Part shown: positions 9,389 through 19,600 of the stretch, in pieces
Numbering within the stretch: the stretch's first letter is position 1
Layout of the letters: each line of letters opens with the position of its first letter
Source of the DNA: Rickettsia endosymbiont of Ceutorhynchus obstrictus
GTDB taxonomy: Bacteria > Pseudomonadota > Alphaproteobacteria > Rickettsiales > Rickettsiaceae
Reading direction: 5' to 3'
Assembly (NCBI RefSeq): GCF_964026565.1
Contig: NZ_OZ032162.1
Location: 620,001-684,000 of the forward strand
DNA length: 64,000 nucleotides
Translations under genes and position numbers: made by a program
Notes under the pieces: generated by a model
Told to the model about the DNA's origin: nothing
Database searches by the model: none
The model's input: only the letters and a program-made list of their open reading frames with translations

Positions 9389-10805
9389 CTAACTCATATC
9401 CATACTATCTCCAATTAGCTGTTGGATAACGTGCATTGAACTATGCACTACTGGGAAAGTATCAAACTCACTTCGTACTTCGATTAGTGATTCAGGAGTC
9501 GTTGCCTTTTTATGGAATACTGCCCAAAGCATTGCGGCTTCATCACCATCTGTTAAAGACTTAATGTTATTTGGTTGTTCTTTATAACGTGCTAATTGCT
9601 TTTCAGCATCGTTAGCTTTTGCTGTTATTGCTGTGTTCTTTAACATCTTTGGCTTTTGTGTGCCTTGGGTTTCATCAAATTTGAGTTCTATTCCTACAAA
9701 CACCTTTTTACCAACTATTCCTATATCAACACGACATCCTCCACCAGATTGCATTTCTGGAACAACACTAATGCGTTCATTATTACCACCGCCGAATTGT
9801 ACATCACTATAGTGGGTAAATATCCCTTGTACTATAGCTTGAAAATTATCCTCATTATTAATGGATTCCTTAAAGTCAAATAAATGTTTACTTATTTCTT
9901 TAAATAAATTTACATAATGTTGTGCATCTTTTGGTTCTATGTTAGGCTTCTTCATTACGTCTACTGCTCTACTTAATACGGTATTTAAAGACTCTGTATC
10001 AATATTTAACTCTGAAAATTGTCCTAGTAAATCCTGAGTCTTCTTGCTATTATATTCTTGTAAGTTACTATAAGAATTTACCTTAATATTTTGCCAATTT
10101 TCAAAACTACCTTTAACTGCTTTTTTGGTATTAAGTTTTAAATATATTTCTTCTATTTTTACATTTCTATGTCCTCCAATTATATTATCTATATTGGTTT
10201 TGTTAGTTTCTGGTATAGGATGTCTTACATCACCCCTAGCTACATTGAGTAATACTAATATCTTTTGTTCTGGATTCATAAATCCAAATGTTGCTATATC
10301 TCCAGATATATCTGATGCCCCTATTCTTGCATATTTAAACACATGCTTTTCCCACGATTCTTCTTTTGGTGTTGTAGCAATTAACTGCCCTAATAACAAT
10401 TTCGTAGTATAATTATAGTAATTTGGAACTTCATTTGGTATAGCATAATAAATGTACTTTAATTGCTCTTCTATTTTTGTTTTGTCAGTAGTTTGTAGCG
10501 TAAAACGTAAAAAAGGTTGATGATCAATCTTTTTTGTACTTGCCTCAACCCATACTCTTTTGTCTTCTTCCAAATCACAATTTAATACTGAATAGACAAC
10601 ATCTTTATTGTTTGTTATCATTCTCTGTGGTCCATACCAAAATGCATCAGCATATTTTTTAGCCTGATCCTTATCTTGTTGAGAAATATCGCCTTTCCTA
10701 CCTTTTTTAAGTTCAACAATCACAGGAATAGTATTGAGTGATCGCTCAGGTGAGCGTACTAATATAACAATGTCAGCAAAGCCTTCTCCTAGAGATAATT
10801 CAGTA
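9389..10805 (-). pseudogene. CifB-like nuclease toxin, 5' end destroyed by IS (second cif locus remnant)
   Basis: The reading frame is open from the IS boundary at 10805 to a stop at 9389 (about 471 residues). It matches the CifB-like toxin at 16613-23725 in order and motifs. First comes the remainder of nuclease module 1: GFADIVILVR and VIVELKKG, keeping D and E-x-K. Next is a middle segment, NYTTKLLLGQLIATTP. Then comes module 2: FQAIVQGIFTHYSDVQFGGG, CRVDIGIV and FVGIELKFDE, again with D and E-x-K. It ends shortly after the VVHSS motif, so it has no furin site, pore region or C-terminal part. That gives the short CinB-like layout of two nuclease modules. The N-terminus and any CifA partner are missing; an IS and istB debris lie where they should be. 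Confidence 0.82.
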
Positions 10806-11394
10806 GGCTTTGTTCGGAAGGGTATCTGTTGTTTTTTTTGACGTAATTATCCTATTTTTAGGGAAGCACATTTACCGAATGAATTCCATAAATTTATAAT
10901 GTTGGAAATAATAATTGCTTCACGTTTTTGTGATGATATTTTTTTAGTTAATAGAGATGAACCAATACATCGCTTAATTCTTGAAATTTGAGCTTCAATT
11001 CGTGCCCTAATTCCATAACAGTATTTTTTATAAAATGCATAAATATTACCTTTCTTACTAATATAACCTACAACCTTATCATGCCATATGGTATTATCTT
11101 GACCATATATCTTAGCATTACGTGGAGGAGGAATTACTGGTGTAATACCACGATTACTTAATGTCTCAACTCCTTCAATACTATAGTAAGCACCATCAGC
11201 AATTACTCTATCTACCGATATATTCTCTGGTATTAAAGACTCTAACATCTCTATATCAGAAGTATGGCAATCAGTAATCTCAACATCATGAATATTTATT
11301 TCAGAATCCATAGCAATATGCATTTTCTGCCATGGCTTATTCTTACAGATTTTATTATATTTCATTGCGTACCAGCTACTAGCTGTATTGAATC
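10806..11394 (-). mobile_element. Truncated, inverted IS5-family (IS903-group-like) copy
   Basis: These 589 bp are the inverted duplicate of 11933-12521, the 3' half of the adjacent complete IS. They start with the terminal repeat GGCTTTGTTCGGAAGGGTA and encode the last 180 or so residues of the transposase on the minus strand (10847-11394). The complete IS begins exactly where this copy breaks off, as if one copy had inserted into another and the 5' half was lost. Confidence 0.9.
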
Positions 11395-12521
11395 GGCTTT
11401 GTTCGGAAGGGTAATAAATAGGTGTGAAGTATAGGGAGAATGATATATAATATTCTGGAATAGATAAGTTGTAAATTGAGAATGCCATACAAAGAAAGAG
11501 CAAAAACAGGTTTGCCAAGAAAAATAGATAAGCCGAAATATAAAATAACCAATTGGTCACAATATAACGAGAGTTTAAGAAAAAGAGGGATGATCAGCCT
11601 GTATTTCCCTGCAGGGGATCTAGAGTCTTTATTCATTAATACCAAACCTTACGTAGAGGGAGAATCTGGAAGGACAACGACATACCAAGTACCCTATATA
11701 CAACTAATTTATACATTATATCGTTTATTTGGTTTCGGGCAGCGTCAAATAACAGGTTACTTTGAGGATCTATGGCGGAGCAAGGGTCTTGAGATTCCAG
11801 TTCCAAGTTTTGGTCATTTATGTAATTTATTTTCACAGATACCATTAGAGGTGAAACAGTTTTGCAATAAACTTGCTGGGCGTGTCAAGAATGGCGAAGC
11901 TATATCTCTGATACTAGATAGCACAGGTCTTAGATTCAATACAGCTAGTAGCTGGTACGCAATGAAATATAATAAAATCTGTAAGAATAAGCCATGGCAG
12001 AAAATGCATATTGCTATGGATTCTGAAATAAATATTCATGATGTTGAGATTACTGATTGCCATACTTCTGATATAGAGATGTTAGAGTCTTTAATACCAG
12101 AGAATATATCGGTAGATAGAGTAATTGCTGATGGTGCTTACTATAGTATTGAAGGAGTTGAGACATTAAGTAATCGTGGTATTACACCAGTAATTCCTCC
12201 TCCACGTAATGCTAAGATATATGGTCAAGATAATACCATATGGCATGATAAGGTTGTAGGTTATATTAGTAAGAAAGGTAATATTTATGCATTTTATAAA
12301 AAATACTGTTATGGAATTAGGGCACGAATTGAAGCTCAAATTTCAAGAATTAAGCGATGTATTGGTTCATCTCTATTAACTAAAAAAATATCATCACAAA
12401 AACGTGAAGCAATTATTATTTCCAACATTATAAATTTATGGAATTCATTCGGTAAATGTGCTTCCCTAAAAATAGGATAATTACGTCAAAAAAAACAACA
12501 GATACCCTTCCGAACAAAGCC
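11395..12521 (+). mobile_element. Complete IS5-family element, IS903-group-like
   Basis: The element is 1127 bp. It begins GGCTTTGTTCGGAAGGGTA at 11395 and ends with the reverse complement at 12521. The GGCTTTGTT start is typical of the IS903 group. No target duplication is visible, because the left neighbour is another IS copy and the right neighbour is an istB remnant. Together with 10806-11394 it forms a fold-back structure with 589-bp arms and a 538-bp spacer. Confidence 0.9.
11476..12480 (+). CDS. IS5-family transposase (full length)
   Basis: This 334-residue DDE transposase begins at TTG 11476 or ATG 11482. The ATG, giving MPYKERAKTGLP, is the more likely start. Catalytic residues fit the IS903 group: SLILDSTGLRF (D), RVIADGAYYS (D) and the C-terminal YGIRARIEAQISRIKR (E). 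The length is close to the usual 300-330 residues. It is complete and could be active. The last 180 or so residues are repeated in inverted orientation at 10847-11394; the longer minus-strand frame there (to 11560) reads into the promoter end of this element and is not an independent gene. Confidence 0.88.
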   Translation: MRMPYKERAKTGLPRKIDKPKYKITNWSQYNESLRKRGMISLYFPAGDLESLFINTKPYVEGESGRTTTYQVPYIQLIYTLYRLFGFGQRQITGYFEDLWRSKGLEIPVPSFGHLCNLFSQIPLEVKQFCNKLAGRVKNGEAISLILDSTGLRFNTASSWYAMKYNKICKNKPWQKMHIAMDSEINIHDVEITDCHTSDIEMLESLIPENISVDRVIADGAYYSIEGVETLSNRGITPVIPPPRNAKIYGQDNTIWHDKVVGYISKKGNIYAFYKKYCYGIRARIEAQISRIKRCIGSSLLTKKISSQKREAIIISNIINLWNSFGKCASLKIG

Positions 12522-12522
12522 A

Positions 12523-13212
12523 CTTGAACTATGGCAATCGATTTTACAAAAAGCAGAGCATGAGGGATGGAATTATACTAAGTTTTTATCTATCCTTTTT
12601 GAACACGAAGTAGAAGCTCGTCATAGGAAAAAGATTCAAACTTATTTAAGAAAAGCTCATCTACCAGTAGGTAAATCTTTAGCTACTTTTGATTTTAGTC
12701 AGGTTCAAACTTTAAATAAAGCAAAAGTAGATGATCTAGCTTGTAATATTAGTTGGGTTAAGCGAGCCGAAAATTTATTAGTTTTTGGTCCATCCGGGGT
12801 AGGAAAAAGTCATTTAGTTGCTGCACTAGGGTATGCATTGGTAGAAAAAAATATCAGAGTACTCTTTACTTCCACCACTAAGCTTGTTCAAAATCTGCAA
12901 GCCTCTCGTCGAGATTGTCGCCTTCCGGCAGAACTTGCTAAACTTGATAAATATGATGTTATTATCCTTGATGATATAGGATATGTACGTAAGGATGAAG
13001 CTGAAACGCATGTTTTGTTCGAACTGATTGCTCAGCGATACGAATCAGGGAGTCTTATTGTTACATCTAATCAGCCTTTTAGTGAATGGGATAGTATTTT
13101 TGCTACAAACTCTATGACTGTAGCTGCTATCGATAGGCTAATTCATCATTCTACGATTCTAGAAATTAATTCTGAAAGTTATAGGAGAAAACATGCTTTT
13201 AAACAAACTTAA
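12523..13212 (+). pseudogene. istB: istB remnant (IS21-family ATP-binding protein), 5' end lost
   Basis: The frame is open immediately after the IS end and gives about 229 residues starting LELWQSILQKAEHEGWNY. This fits IstB, the AAA+ helper ATPase of IS21 transposition, without its first 15-20 residues. Walker A is FGPSGVGKSHL and Walker B is VIILDDIGYV. Further on are IVTSNQPFSEWD and the closing HSTILEINSESYR, both typical of the family. The IstA transposase gene is absent, and no natural start codon remains except an internal ATG at 12838, inside the ATPase domain. It is a dead fragment left by the IS insertion. Confidence 0.88.
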
Positions 13213-13409
13213 TACTTACAGAAAAACAATTATAAAATCAAGTATGACACAAATTTAACGTTGTTATATCTAGAATTTAAACCCAAGTAAATATTCTAAT
13301 ATTATAAAACATTAACAAAAAGGAGGCTTATTTATGCAAACTTATCCACCCTCTTACCGGCAAACTTAGCTGTCATCCCCAGGCAATAAATTTTGTCGTT
13401 GCATAACTA

Positions 13410-14081
13410 TCACCGCATTTAAGCAATATTTACTTAAATGAAGTAGATAAAATGCTAGAAAGAGCAAAGGAAGTGAGTAAGCTAAGAGATGGCTATGACC
13501 ATATAGAGTACGTTAGATGGGCTGATGATCTGATCATACTAATTGATGGCTATAGAAAATGGCAGTGGTTAGAGAGAGCGATCAATATAAGGCTAAGACA
13601 AGAATTGTTGAAAATAAAGGTTGAACTAAACGAAGAGAAAACAAAGACAGTTGATCTAAAGAATGGTGAAACATTTAGCTTTCTGGGATTTGATTTTAGA
13701 CGAGCGAAAACTAAGCAAGGTAAAATTGGAATCCAGAAGACGCCTAGAATGAGAGCACGAACTGCCCTGCTAGCAAAACTAAAAGAGATATTCCGCAAGT
13801 TTATATCGCAACCAGTTGATAGAGTAACATACCTTATCAACCCGATATTACGAGGTTGGATAAACTACTTTAGGATTGGTAACTCTAGCCGTTGTTTTGG
13901 ATATGTAAGAGACTGGGTAGAGAAGAAAGTAAGACGCCATTTAATGAAATCACGAGGATTGAAAGGCTTCGGCTGGGAAAGGTGGAGTAGGAGAGATTTG
14001 TATGAGAAGATGGGATTATATAACGATTACCAAATTCGATATTACAGACCTTTGAAAGCAATAACAGCGGATAGGTCATAG
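13410..14081 (+). pseudogene. ltrA: Group II intron reverse transcriptase/maturase, 3' part
   Basis: Coding similarity starts at about 13410 with SPHLSNIYLNEVDK, the usual approach to the RT active site, before the first ATG at 13452. The active-site motif reads VRWADD, with W replacing the usual Y of YADD. After it come FSFLGFDFRRAK and the maturase (domain X) segment ILRGWINYFRIGNSS. The end resembles other bacterial group II intron proteins, but RT blocks 0-4 are missing, so only about half of the protein is left. Upstream lies the istB remnant and downstream an intron domain V-like hairpin. It is not expected to be functional. Confidence 0.85.
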
Positions 14082-14105
14082 GCAATGATAAGAAGTTATC
14101 AGGAA

Positions 14106-14136
14106 AGCGTAATACGGGAAATCTGTACGTTACGTT
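14106..14136 (+). ncRNA. Group II intron domain V-like hairpin (remnant)
   Basis: Twenty-five bases after the RT stop there is a hairpin starting with AGC, closed by a GAAA tetraloop and ending in ACGTT (arms AGCGTAATACGG and the complementary TCTGTACGTTACGTT with a bulge). This fits the catalytic domain V of group II introns, with its AGC triad, tetraloop and two-base bulge. The upstream intron domains were not found, so it is a 3' remnant. Confidence 0.5.
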
Positions 14137-14537
14137 TGACGAGGCGGGTGATGGAAACGGGGATAACAAAAGCTACCGTGCCATTGCTCGACCCTACCTT
14201 TGGGAGGAAAGCACGCTAAGTGCCTACCTACCCGCTCTTCTTTGTTTATGCAACAAGTACCAACCTCCTTATTTATTCCTTTTTTACATAGCTGATAAAT
14301 AACGATCATCTTTATTTGTTTTTATTGATCTTAGTTTGCTGGTTCAGTTAGGTATGGGGATATTTTGATTTTGAATGGTTTTCTATTTCAGCACTATGCC
14401 AAGACTTTGCAAGCTTAAAAATTGTATCCAACATTGATCTATTCAAGAAAAAATTTGCAGAATTTCTGAGCACTTAATAATTATAAAGTTGACTTCCATA
14501 ATTTATTGATGATTCATGATTATTATAACAATCAAAA
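14137..14537. other. Intron tail and second oriT-like segment before traD copy 2
   Basis: The first 100 bases or so look like the end of the intron remnant. From about 14290 the sequence resembles the traA-traD intergenic region: a TTTGCTGGTTCAG arm and GGTATGGGGA, then T-rich sequence leading to traD. No gene is seen. The resemblance suggests that the oriT-like segment and traD were duplicated together. Confidence 0.4.
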
Positions 14538-14828
14538 ATGAAAACTATTTATATGGATAACGTCATAAAACGTAGATTAAAATTGCAGCAAAAAAAAGCT
14601 AAAATTATTACTGAAGAAGCAAGACTTAAAATTCAAGAAAGAAAAGCTCGTACCCGTCGTTTGATAGAAATGGGTGGGTTAGTTGTTAAAGCCAAGCTCG
14701 ACTGTTTACCACCTAATAGTTTACTAGGGGCATTGGTTTTTCTAAAAAACGAATTAATGCAACATCCAAATATTCAAGATCAATGGACCAAAACTGGCAA
14801 AAATGTTTTTGATAACCAAATGCCTTAA
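14538..14828 (+). CDS. traD: TraD-like small conjugal transfer protein (copy 2)
   Basis: This 96-residue paralogue of the protein at 8783-9073 has the same helical Lys-rich N-terminal half and the same core, here RRLIEMGGLVVKAKLD, then PPNSLLGALVFLKNEL and the closing DQWTKTGKN. Both keep the same length without frameshifts, so both may be made. An in-frame ATG six codons downstream is the alternative start. It stands between the intron remnant and the cifA-like gene on the same strand, but 440 bp separate it from cifA. A function at oriT is inferred from TraD of Ti-type systems. Confidence 0.7.
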   Translation: MKTIYMDNVIKRRLKLQQKKAKIITEEARLKIQERKARTRRLIEMGGLVVKAKLDCLPPNSLLGALVFLKNELMQHPNIQDQWTKTGKNVFDNQMP

Positions 14829-15268
14829 TCTTTGCTCATTTCACTAAAGAAATAGGGAAAAATTTAATAATCTGTTTGCTAATAAGATGCTAAAATTATA
14901 ATTGCAAAATTTGTGTTGATAAAATCTAAATTGTATTTATTGCTTTTTGGAATAATTCTAAATTTACTTAACGTAGCATTAAATTCAGAATATTTATAAA
15001 GATTAATGGTGTTAGGGTGTTTATATAATTAATAGTGAAGATTCTTAATTTACTACTATGAAATTAATGATAATACTGAATAAGTATAGTATAGTAATTG
15101 AGTAGGTTTTAAAAACTACAGAAAAAATAAATAAAAAAAGTCATTGTGTTAAAGTTTAAGAATAACTAAAGTAATAATAGAGGTTTTTGTATTTACTGTA
15201 AGCTAATACAAAAATCCATAAGATGTCATGTAGTTTTATGATCAAAAAAATGAATAGGAGAAAATTTT
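14829..15268 (+). promoter_or_regulatory. cifA upstream region with a perfect 10-bp inverted repeat
   Basis: No gene is seen in these 440 very AT-rich bases. The notable structure is TTTTTGTATT at 15184-15193 and its exact reverse complement AATACAAAAA at 15205-15214, with an 11-base spacer, 54 bases before the cifA start. It could be an operator or a 5' UTR hairpin. A good Shine-Dalgarno, AGGAG at 15256-15260, sits 8 bases before the ATG at 15269. Confidence 0.4.
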
Positions 15269-16552
15269 ATGCGTTCTGATCAAGTTAAAGAAGGGTTAGT
15301 GGCTTCTGTTAATCCGAATGATCCTTATAAAGGGTCTAAACAGCTACAAATAGAGAATTGGTGTCATTTATATGGTGCTCCTTTACTGAAGACAAGTTTT
15401 TCAAATAAGTTAGATTTTATTGCCCAAGTAATTAATGATGATGCTTGTTGGGAAAAAGTAGATAGTTTAGAACAAGTAAAACTCAATAGAAATGAAGTAG
15501 GTAGGAGATTACTTGCAGAAAAGACTCCAGATGGTAAAGAAAACCCTTTTGATAATTTTCAAAAATATAGGGTAGCCTGCTGGTGCTGTTTTGAAGATGA
15601 TATTCGCAAGTTATTTGATGAGGCTCAATCTGATCGTGCTTGGCCGGCATCTATAGAATCTATACTAGATAGTACATATTCACGTGCGGGAGGGTTAGTA
15701 TCCTTTTGGTCACATTTTATTACTGGTTATACAGACAAGTTTAAAAATAAGTTAAAACTTGCAGGAGATAATTTAGATATGCATGGTTATGAATGTGCAA
15801 TGATGGGGAAACATGTACAAGCATTAGAGTTTTTTTGGAATAAATTGCAACCGGTATTATCTGCAGAGCAAAAAGAAGAACTATTAATAAACACGGCTAT
15901 TTACTATGAGCTATTTAGTGGCAGAGCTAATGTAGATATGATTGATTTTTGTCTGCATCGTCTTGATGTCGATAAATATCCTGAGTTGTTAAAAAGGGAC
16001 ATTGAAAAGAATGGTCATTATTCTATTTTTACAGAACTAAGAGGTAATTATTATTTTGACCGTGCTCAAAAATTATTTACATATTTAAAACCAGAAGATT
16101 TATCCAATGATCAATATGATACATTAATATCCGTATCATTAACCAGAATCTCTTCAGCACCTGATAGTAGTTTTGTAAAAGCTGGCTATGATATGCTGAG
16201 TGTTATGTGGAATATGCCCGGATTTGAAGAGCATAAACAAAAGTTTTTACATGAACTAAGCTATAGTTTTGTTGCTGCAGGTAGTATAGCAAAACTCATT
16301 ACAGCAGATAAATACTCAGAGATATTATCAGAAATAGTTGGCTCTCTTAACTTAGAACAAGTACAAAATCTTAAAAAACACCAATGGATTTATGATATTT
16401 TCATAAAAAATAATCTATTTAACAGTAGTTTTAATTACTTAGTTGATACTAAGCAACAAGAAGAAGGGACAGGAGATGTTGCTGTATTAGGGGCTAATTC
16501 TACTGGCATATTTACATTATTAGATGAGCATGGAGCAGGAGAATTAAGTTAA
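15269..16552 (+). CDS. cifA: CifA/CidA-like antidote of a cytoplasmic-incompatibility-type module
   Basis: This 427-residue protein resembles Wolbachia CidA (CifA), the partner that rescues or contributes to cytoplasmic incompatibility and binds CifB. Recalled from the Wolbachia protein, the matching block runs from DFIAQVINDDACW through GRRLLAEK to NPFDNFQKYRVACWCC and DIRKLF (about residues 50-116). In CidA the corresponding pieces are F-x-x-D-E-G-C-W, N-P-L-x-K-Y-x-x-A-C-x-x-C and I-x-x-L-F. The rest looks wholly helical, as expected for its repeat-like fold. There is no signal peptide or membrane segment. It has a good Shine-Dalgarno and lies 60 bp upstream of the large CifB-like gene with no terminator between, so the two form an operon with the antidote first, the standard cif order. 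Confidence 0.82.
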   Translation: MRSDQVKEGLVASVNPNDPYKGSKQLQIENWCHLYGAPLLKTSFSNKLDFIAQVINDDACWEKVDSLEQVKLNRNEVGRRLLAEKTPDGKENPFDNFQKYRVACWCCFEDDIRKLFDEAQSDRAWPASIESILDSTYSRAGGLVSFWSHFITGYTDKFKNKLKLAGDNLDMHGYECAMMGKHVQALEFFWNKLQPVLSAEQKEELLINTAIYYELFSGRANVDMIDFCLHRLDVDKYPELLKRDIEKNGHYSIFTELRGNYYFDRAQKLFTYLKPEDLSNDQYDTLISVSLTRISSAPDSSFVKAGYDMLSVMWNMPGFEEHKQKFLHELSYSFVAAGSIAKLITADKYSEILSEIVGSLNLEQVQNLKKHQWIYDIFIKNNLFNSSFNYLVDTKQQEEGTGDVAVLGANSTGIFTLLDEHGAGELS

Positions 16553-16612
16553 TAAAGTATAAAGAAATTTTTAGTCAATCAATAAAGATAAAAGTTTATG
16601 TAATAAGTATTT

Positions 16613-19600
16613 ATGAGGTTTATTATGCCTAATATAAATCCTTTAAAGGAAAAACCACAAGAATTTGAGTTAATAGAACTACTTTTTCCAGATATTGCTA
16701 AAAGTAGTATACCTCAAAATCCACCACTTGATTATTCTTTTCAAGCAAGATTTCAGTCATTTATAAATCAGATTCCTTCTTACTTACATTCTAGTATAAA
16801 AGAAGGTTTTTTTCCTCATTTTTTCTTAGGAAGTTTTTCTACATTATTAGATACTCGACTTGGTGTACAAAAAATTGGAATAACAAGTCTTTATTTCCGT
16901 TTTGATAGTGCAAAAACTTTAAAGGTAGTGGTAGAAATAGAAAAAAAAGTAAATGTTTTTATCTTTACTGAAGAAGGCAACAAAAAATATACATCTGAAC
17001 AATTACGTACACGGAAACTTGAATTTACTACAGATGAATTAGACGAGATAAATAATTTAAGAGCAAACAATAAACAAAGTAAACTAAAAGAAAAAGACAT
17101 TAAAATTCAATTAATAAAGATTAATAAATCCACAGGAGAAAACAAAATCACAGTCGAAATAGATAATAATATACCAATAAAACATGATGCAGGTCCTGCT
17201 CCTGTTAAGTTTCCATTTCAAAAAATAACTAAGAAAAGAGCAGGAGACGATTATCTAGAAAATGATATAGCTAAGCTTGCTAGTTCAGATACAGATCAAG
17301 TAAGAAATATCTTTGAAAAAATCTTAACCCACATTAAAGATACCCACACTGCTTTAAGTTTGTCAAAAGATGTTTATGGGAGTCAAGCACGAGAAGCTGA
17401 TCATCATGGGTTTGTAGCTGGTGTATTTGATAATTTTAGGTATCGCGAAAATACCCGTATCTATTTAGAACAATTTGCAGGTAGAGGATATGCTGATATA
17501 ATTTTATTAGTTCGTGGTCCTGATCGAGCAACAAATTCTATTCCTATCATTATTGAACTTAAGGCAGGAATTACAGGACAAATAGGATCTAGTGATGCTC
17601 TTAAACAAGCAAAAGATTACACTAAGGGATTCCAACCTAATACTATGAGGATTCTAACTATTCCAGATAATATTCTTTGTGCTGGTATGAACTTGGATAG
17701 TACAGCCTCATCATTTATACAAATGGAATTGGTAAAACGTGATGTAGAAATAACTCCTTTAGTACAGGGAATACTAGATTCTACACGAGAATGGGAAGTT
17801 AGGGATCAAATTACTCGAGAAAAAGATAAGAGCGTTTTTCAAGATAAAATCAAAGAGTACTTAGAAAATACTTATCATACCTTTCCAGGCACAGGAGAAA
17901 AAAGTGAGAATCATTACTTTAGCAGGTTTCTACTTGGACAATCGATATTATTAGAAGACGATAAATATACAAAACATATTTTTATCTATAATAAGGATGA
18001 TATTGTAGCAACTGAAGAACTAAAAGTGTTGGATTCTCAGGCAACAAGAGTGCAACCTGGACGTATAGCCAAAGATAAGACTAAAGATAGTCAACAAACT
18101 GATCTCAAAGGAGATAAGAGTCATGCCATTACAACAGTGTTGTTTATCCCATCTAGTCAAAAAGACTCTGTTATTTTATTAAATATTATAGAAACTAATA
18201 GAGATGTGCAGCTAAAAAAGATTCCATTAAATCAAGCATTAATTGGTGATAGGAAAATTATTCAACTGGATTTACATTTTAGAATAGATAAAAAGCAATT
18301 TGAAGAATATTGTAATATAAAAATAATTGATCTTTATCCTTCTCTAAAATCATATAATGATGCTTATAATGAAGAATCTAAGGGAGATTTTACAAAGATT
18401 ACTTACCCTGATAAGCTAAAAGAAAAGTTCGTTGATGCTCTAAATTCTCAGTTACAGGCTAATATTTCATCAGATAAATATAATAATTTATTAAAGAAAA
18501 TCGGGGAAGGGATTAATCCTATTAAATCATTCATTAGTAAAGAAGCACATTTTCAAGCAATATTACATGGAGCATTTAGTCATTATAGTGATATAAAATT
18601 AGCAGGAGAAGAAAAAACCAGAGAGTTAGTATTAACAGAATTTCAAACAGGAGCTGGTGGTAGAATAGACATGTTAATTCAAGGTATTGGAGCTTCTGTT
18701 CAAGGTACTAAAGAGTACACGCCTGTAGGACTAGAATTAAAATATGATGACTCAATTAAATTAACTCACACACAGGAAAATAATCTATTAAAAATAACAG
18801 ACATAGCAGAAAAAATACAAAAAGAACAAGAATTTTTAAATGATAAAGGAAAAAAAGTAGTAAAAAACTTAGTTGACGAACAAGTCAACAGATACTCCCA
18901 AGGAGCAGCTTTAAAGGCGATAACAGATAGTGATAAAATAGTTATAATGGGAGCTGTGTTTAATGCTCAAGCTAGGAATGCTGATTCTTTGTTATTAACA
19001 AGTGATTCATTTACTTCTGCTATAGTAGTGCATAGTTCTACTACTGTTGCTGATCCTAATGTAGTAGCTGGGCTGTCAAAATTATGTTTAGGTGCTGGAA
19101 GAACAAAAAGGAGTATTAATGATTGTTTGTATTCATGGGATGATGTAGATAATTTTAATGTAAACAAAAAAGCACCAAGAGATTTAGATCAGATTATGAT
19201 TGATAGTAAGAAATTTCTGGAGTATACCAAAAATATTCAAGATAATAATAAAAATTCTCAACTATTAGAATTAGCTAAAGAAAGAATTGCAGCAGGTGAT
19301 AACAATATTAATATTATTGGTGAGTACAAGTATTTATTGAATGATGTTATTCAAGATGGAGGATATAATAGTTATATTCAAAATGAGCGCATTAAAGATT
19401 TATCACATGATTTTTCAAAGAGTGATGCTCCAAAAATCAATCCTAAATTAAAGCAAGGGCTATTAAATGCTGCAGGTAAAGTTCAATTAATAAGAGGAAT
19501 ACATAGTACTATTGCTACTTGTCAAGATGGAAGTGAAGGATATTGTGCATTAAGTGTGACTGGGTTGAGTTATTCTTTTCTATCACAACCAATTGAGCAT

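Noticed and set aside
10847..11560. Separate minus-strand transposase of 237 residues
   Set aside because: Only 10847-11394 is transposase. The first 55 or so residues are the antisense of the neighbouring IS start, so it is a truncated copy, not an independent gene.
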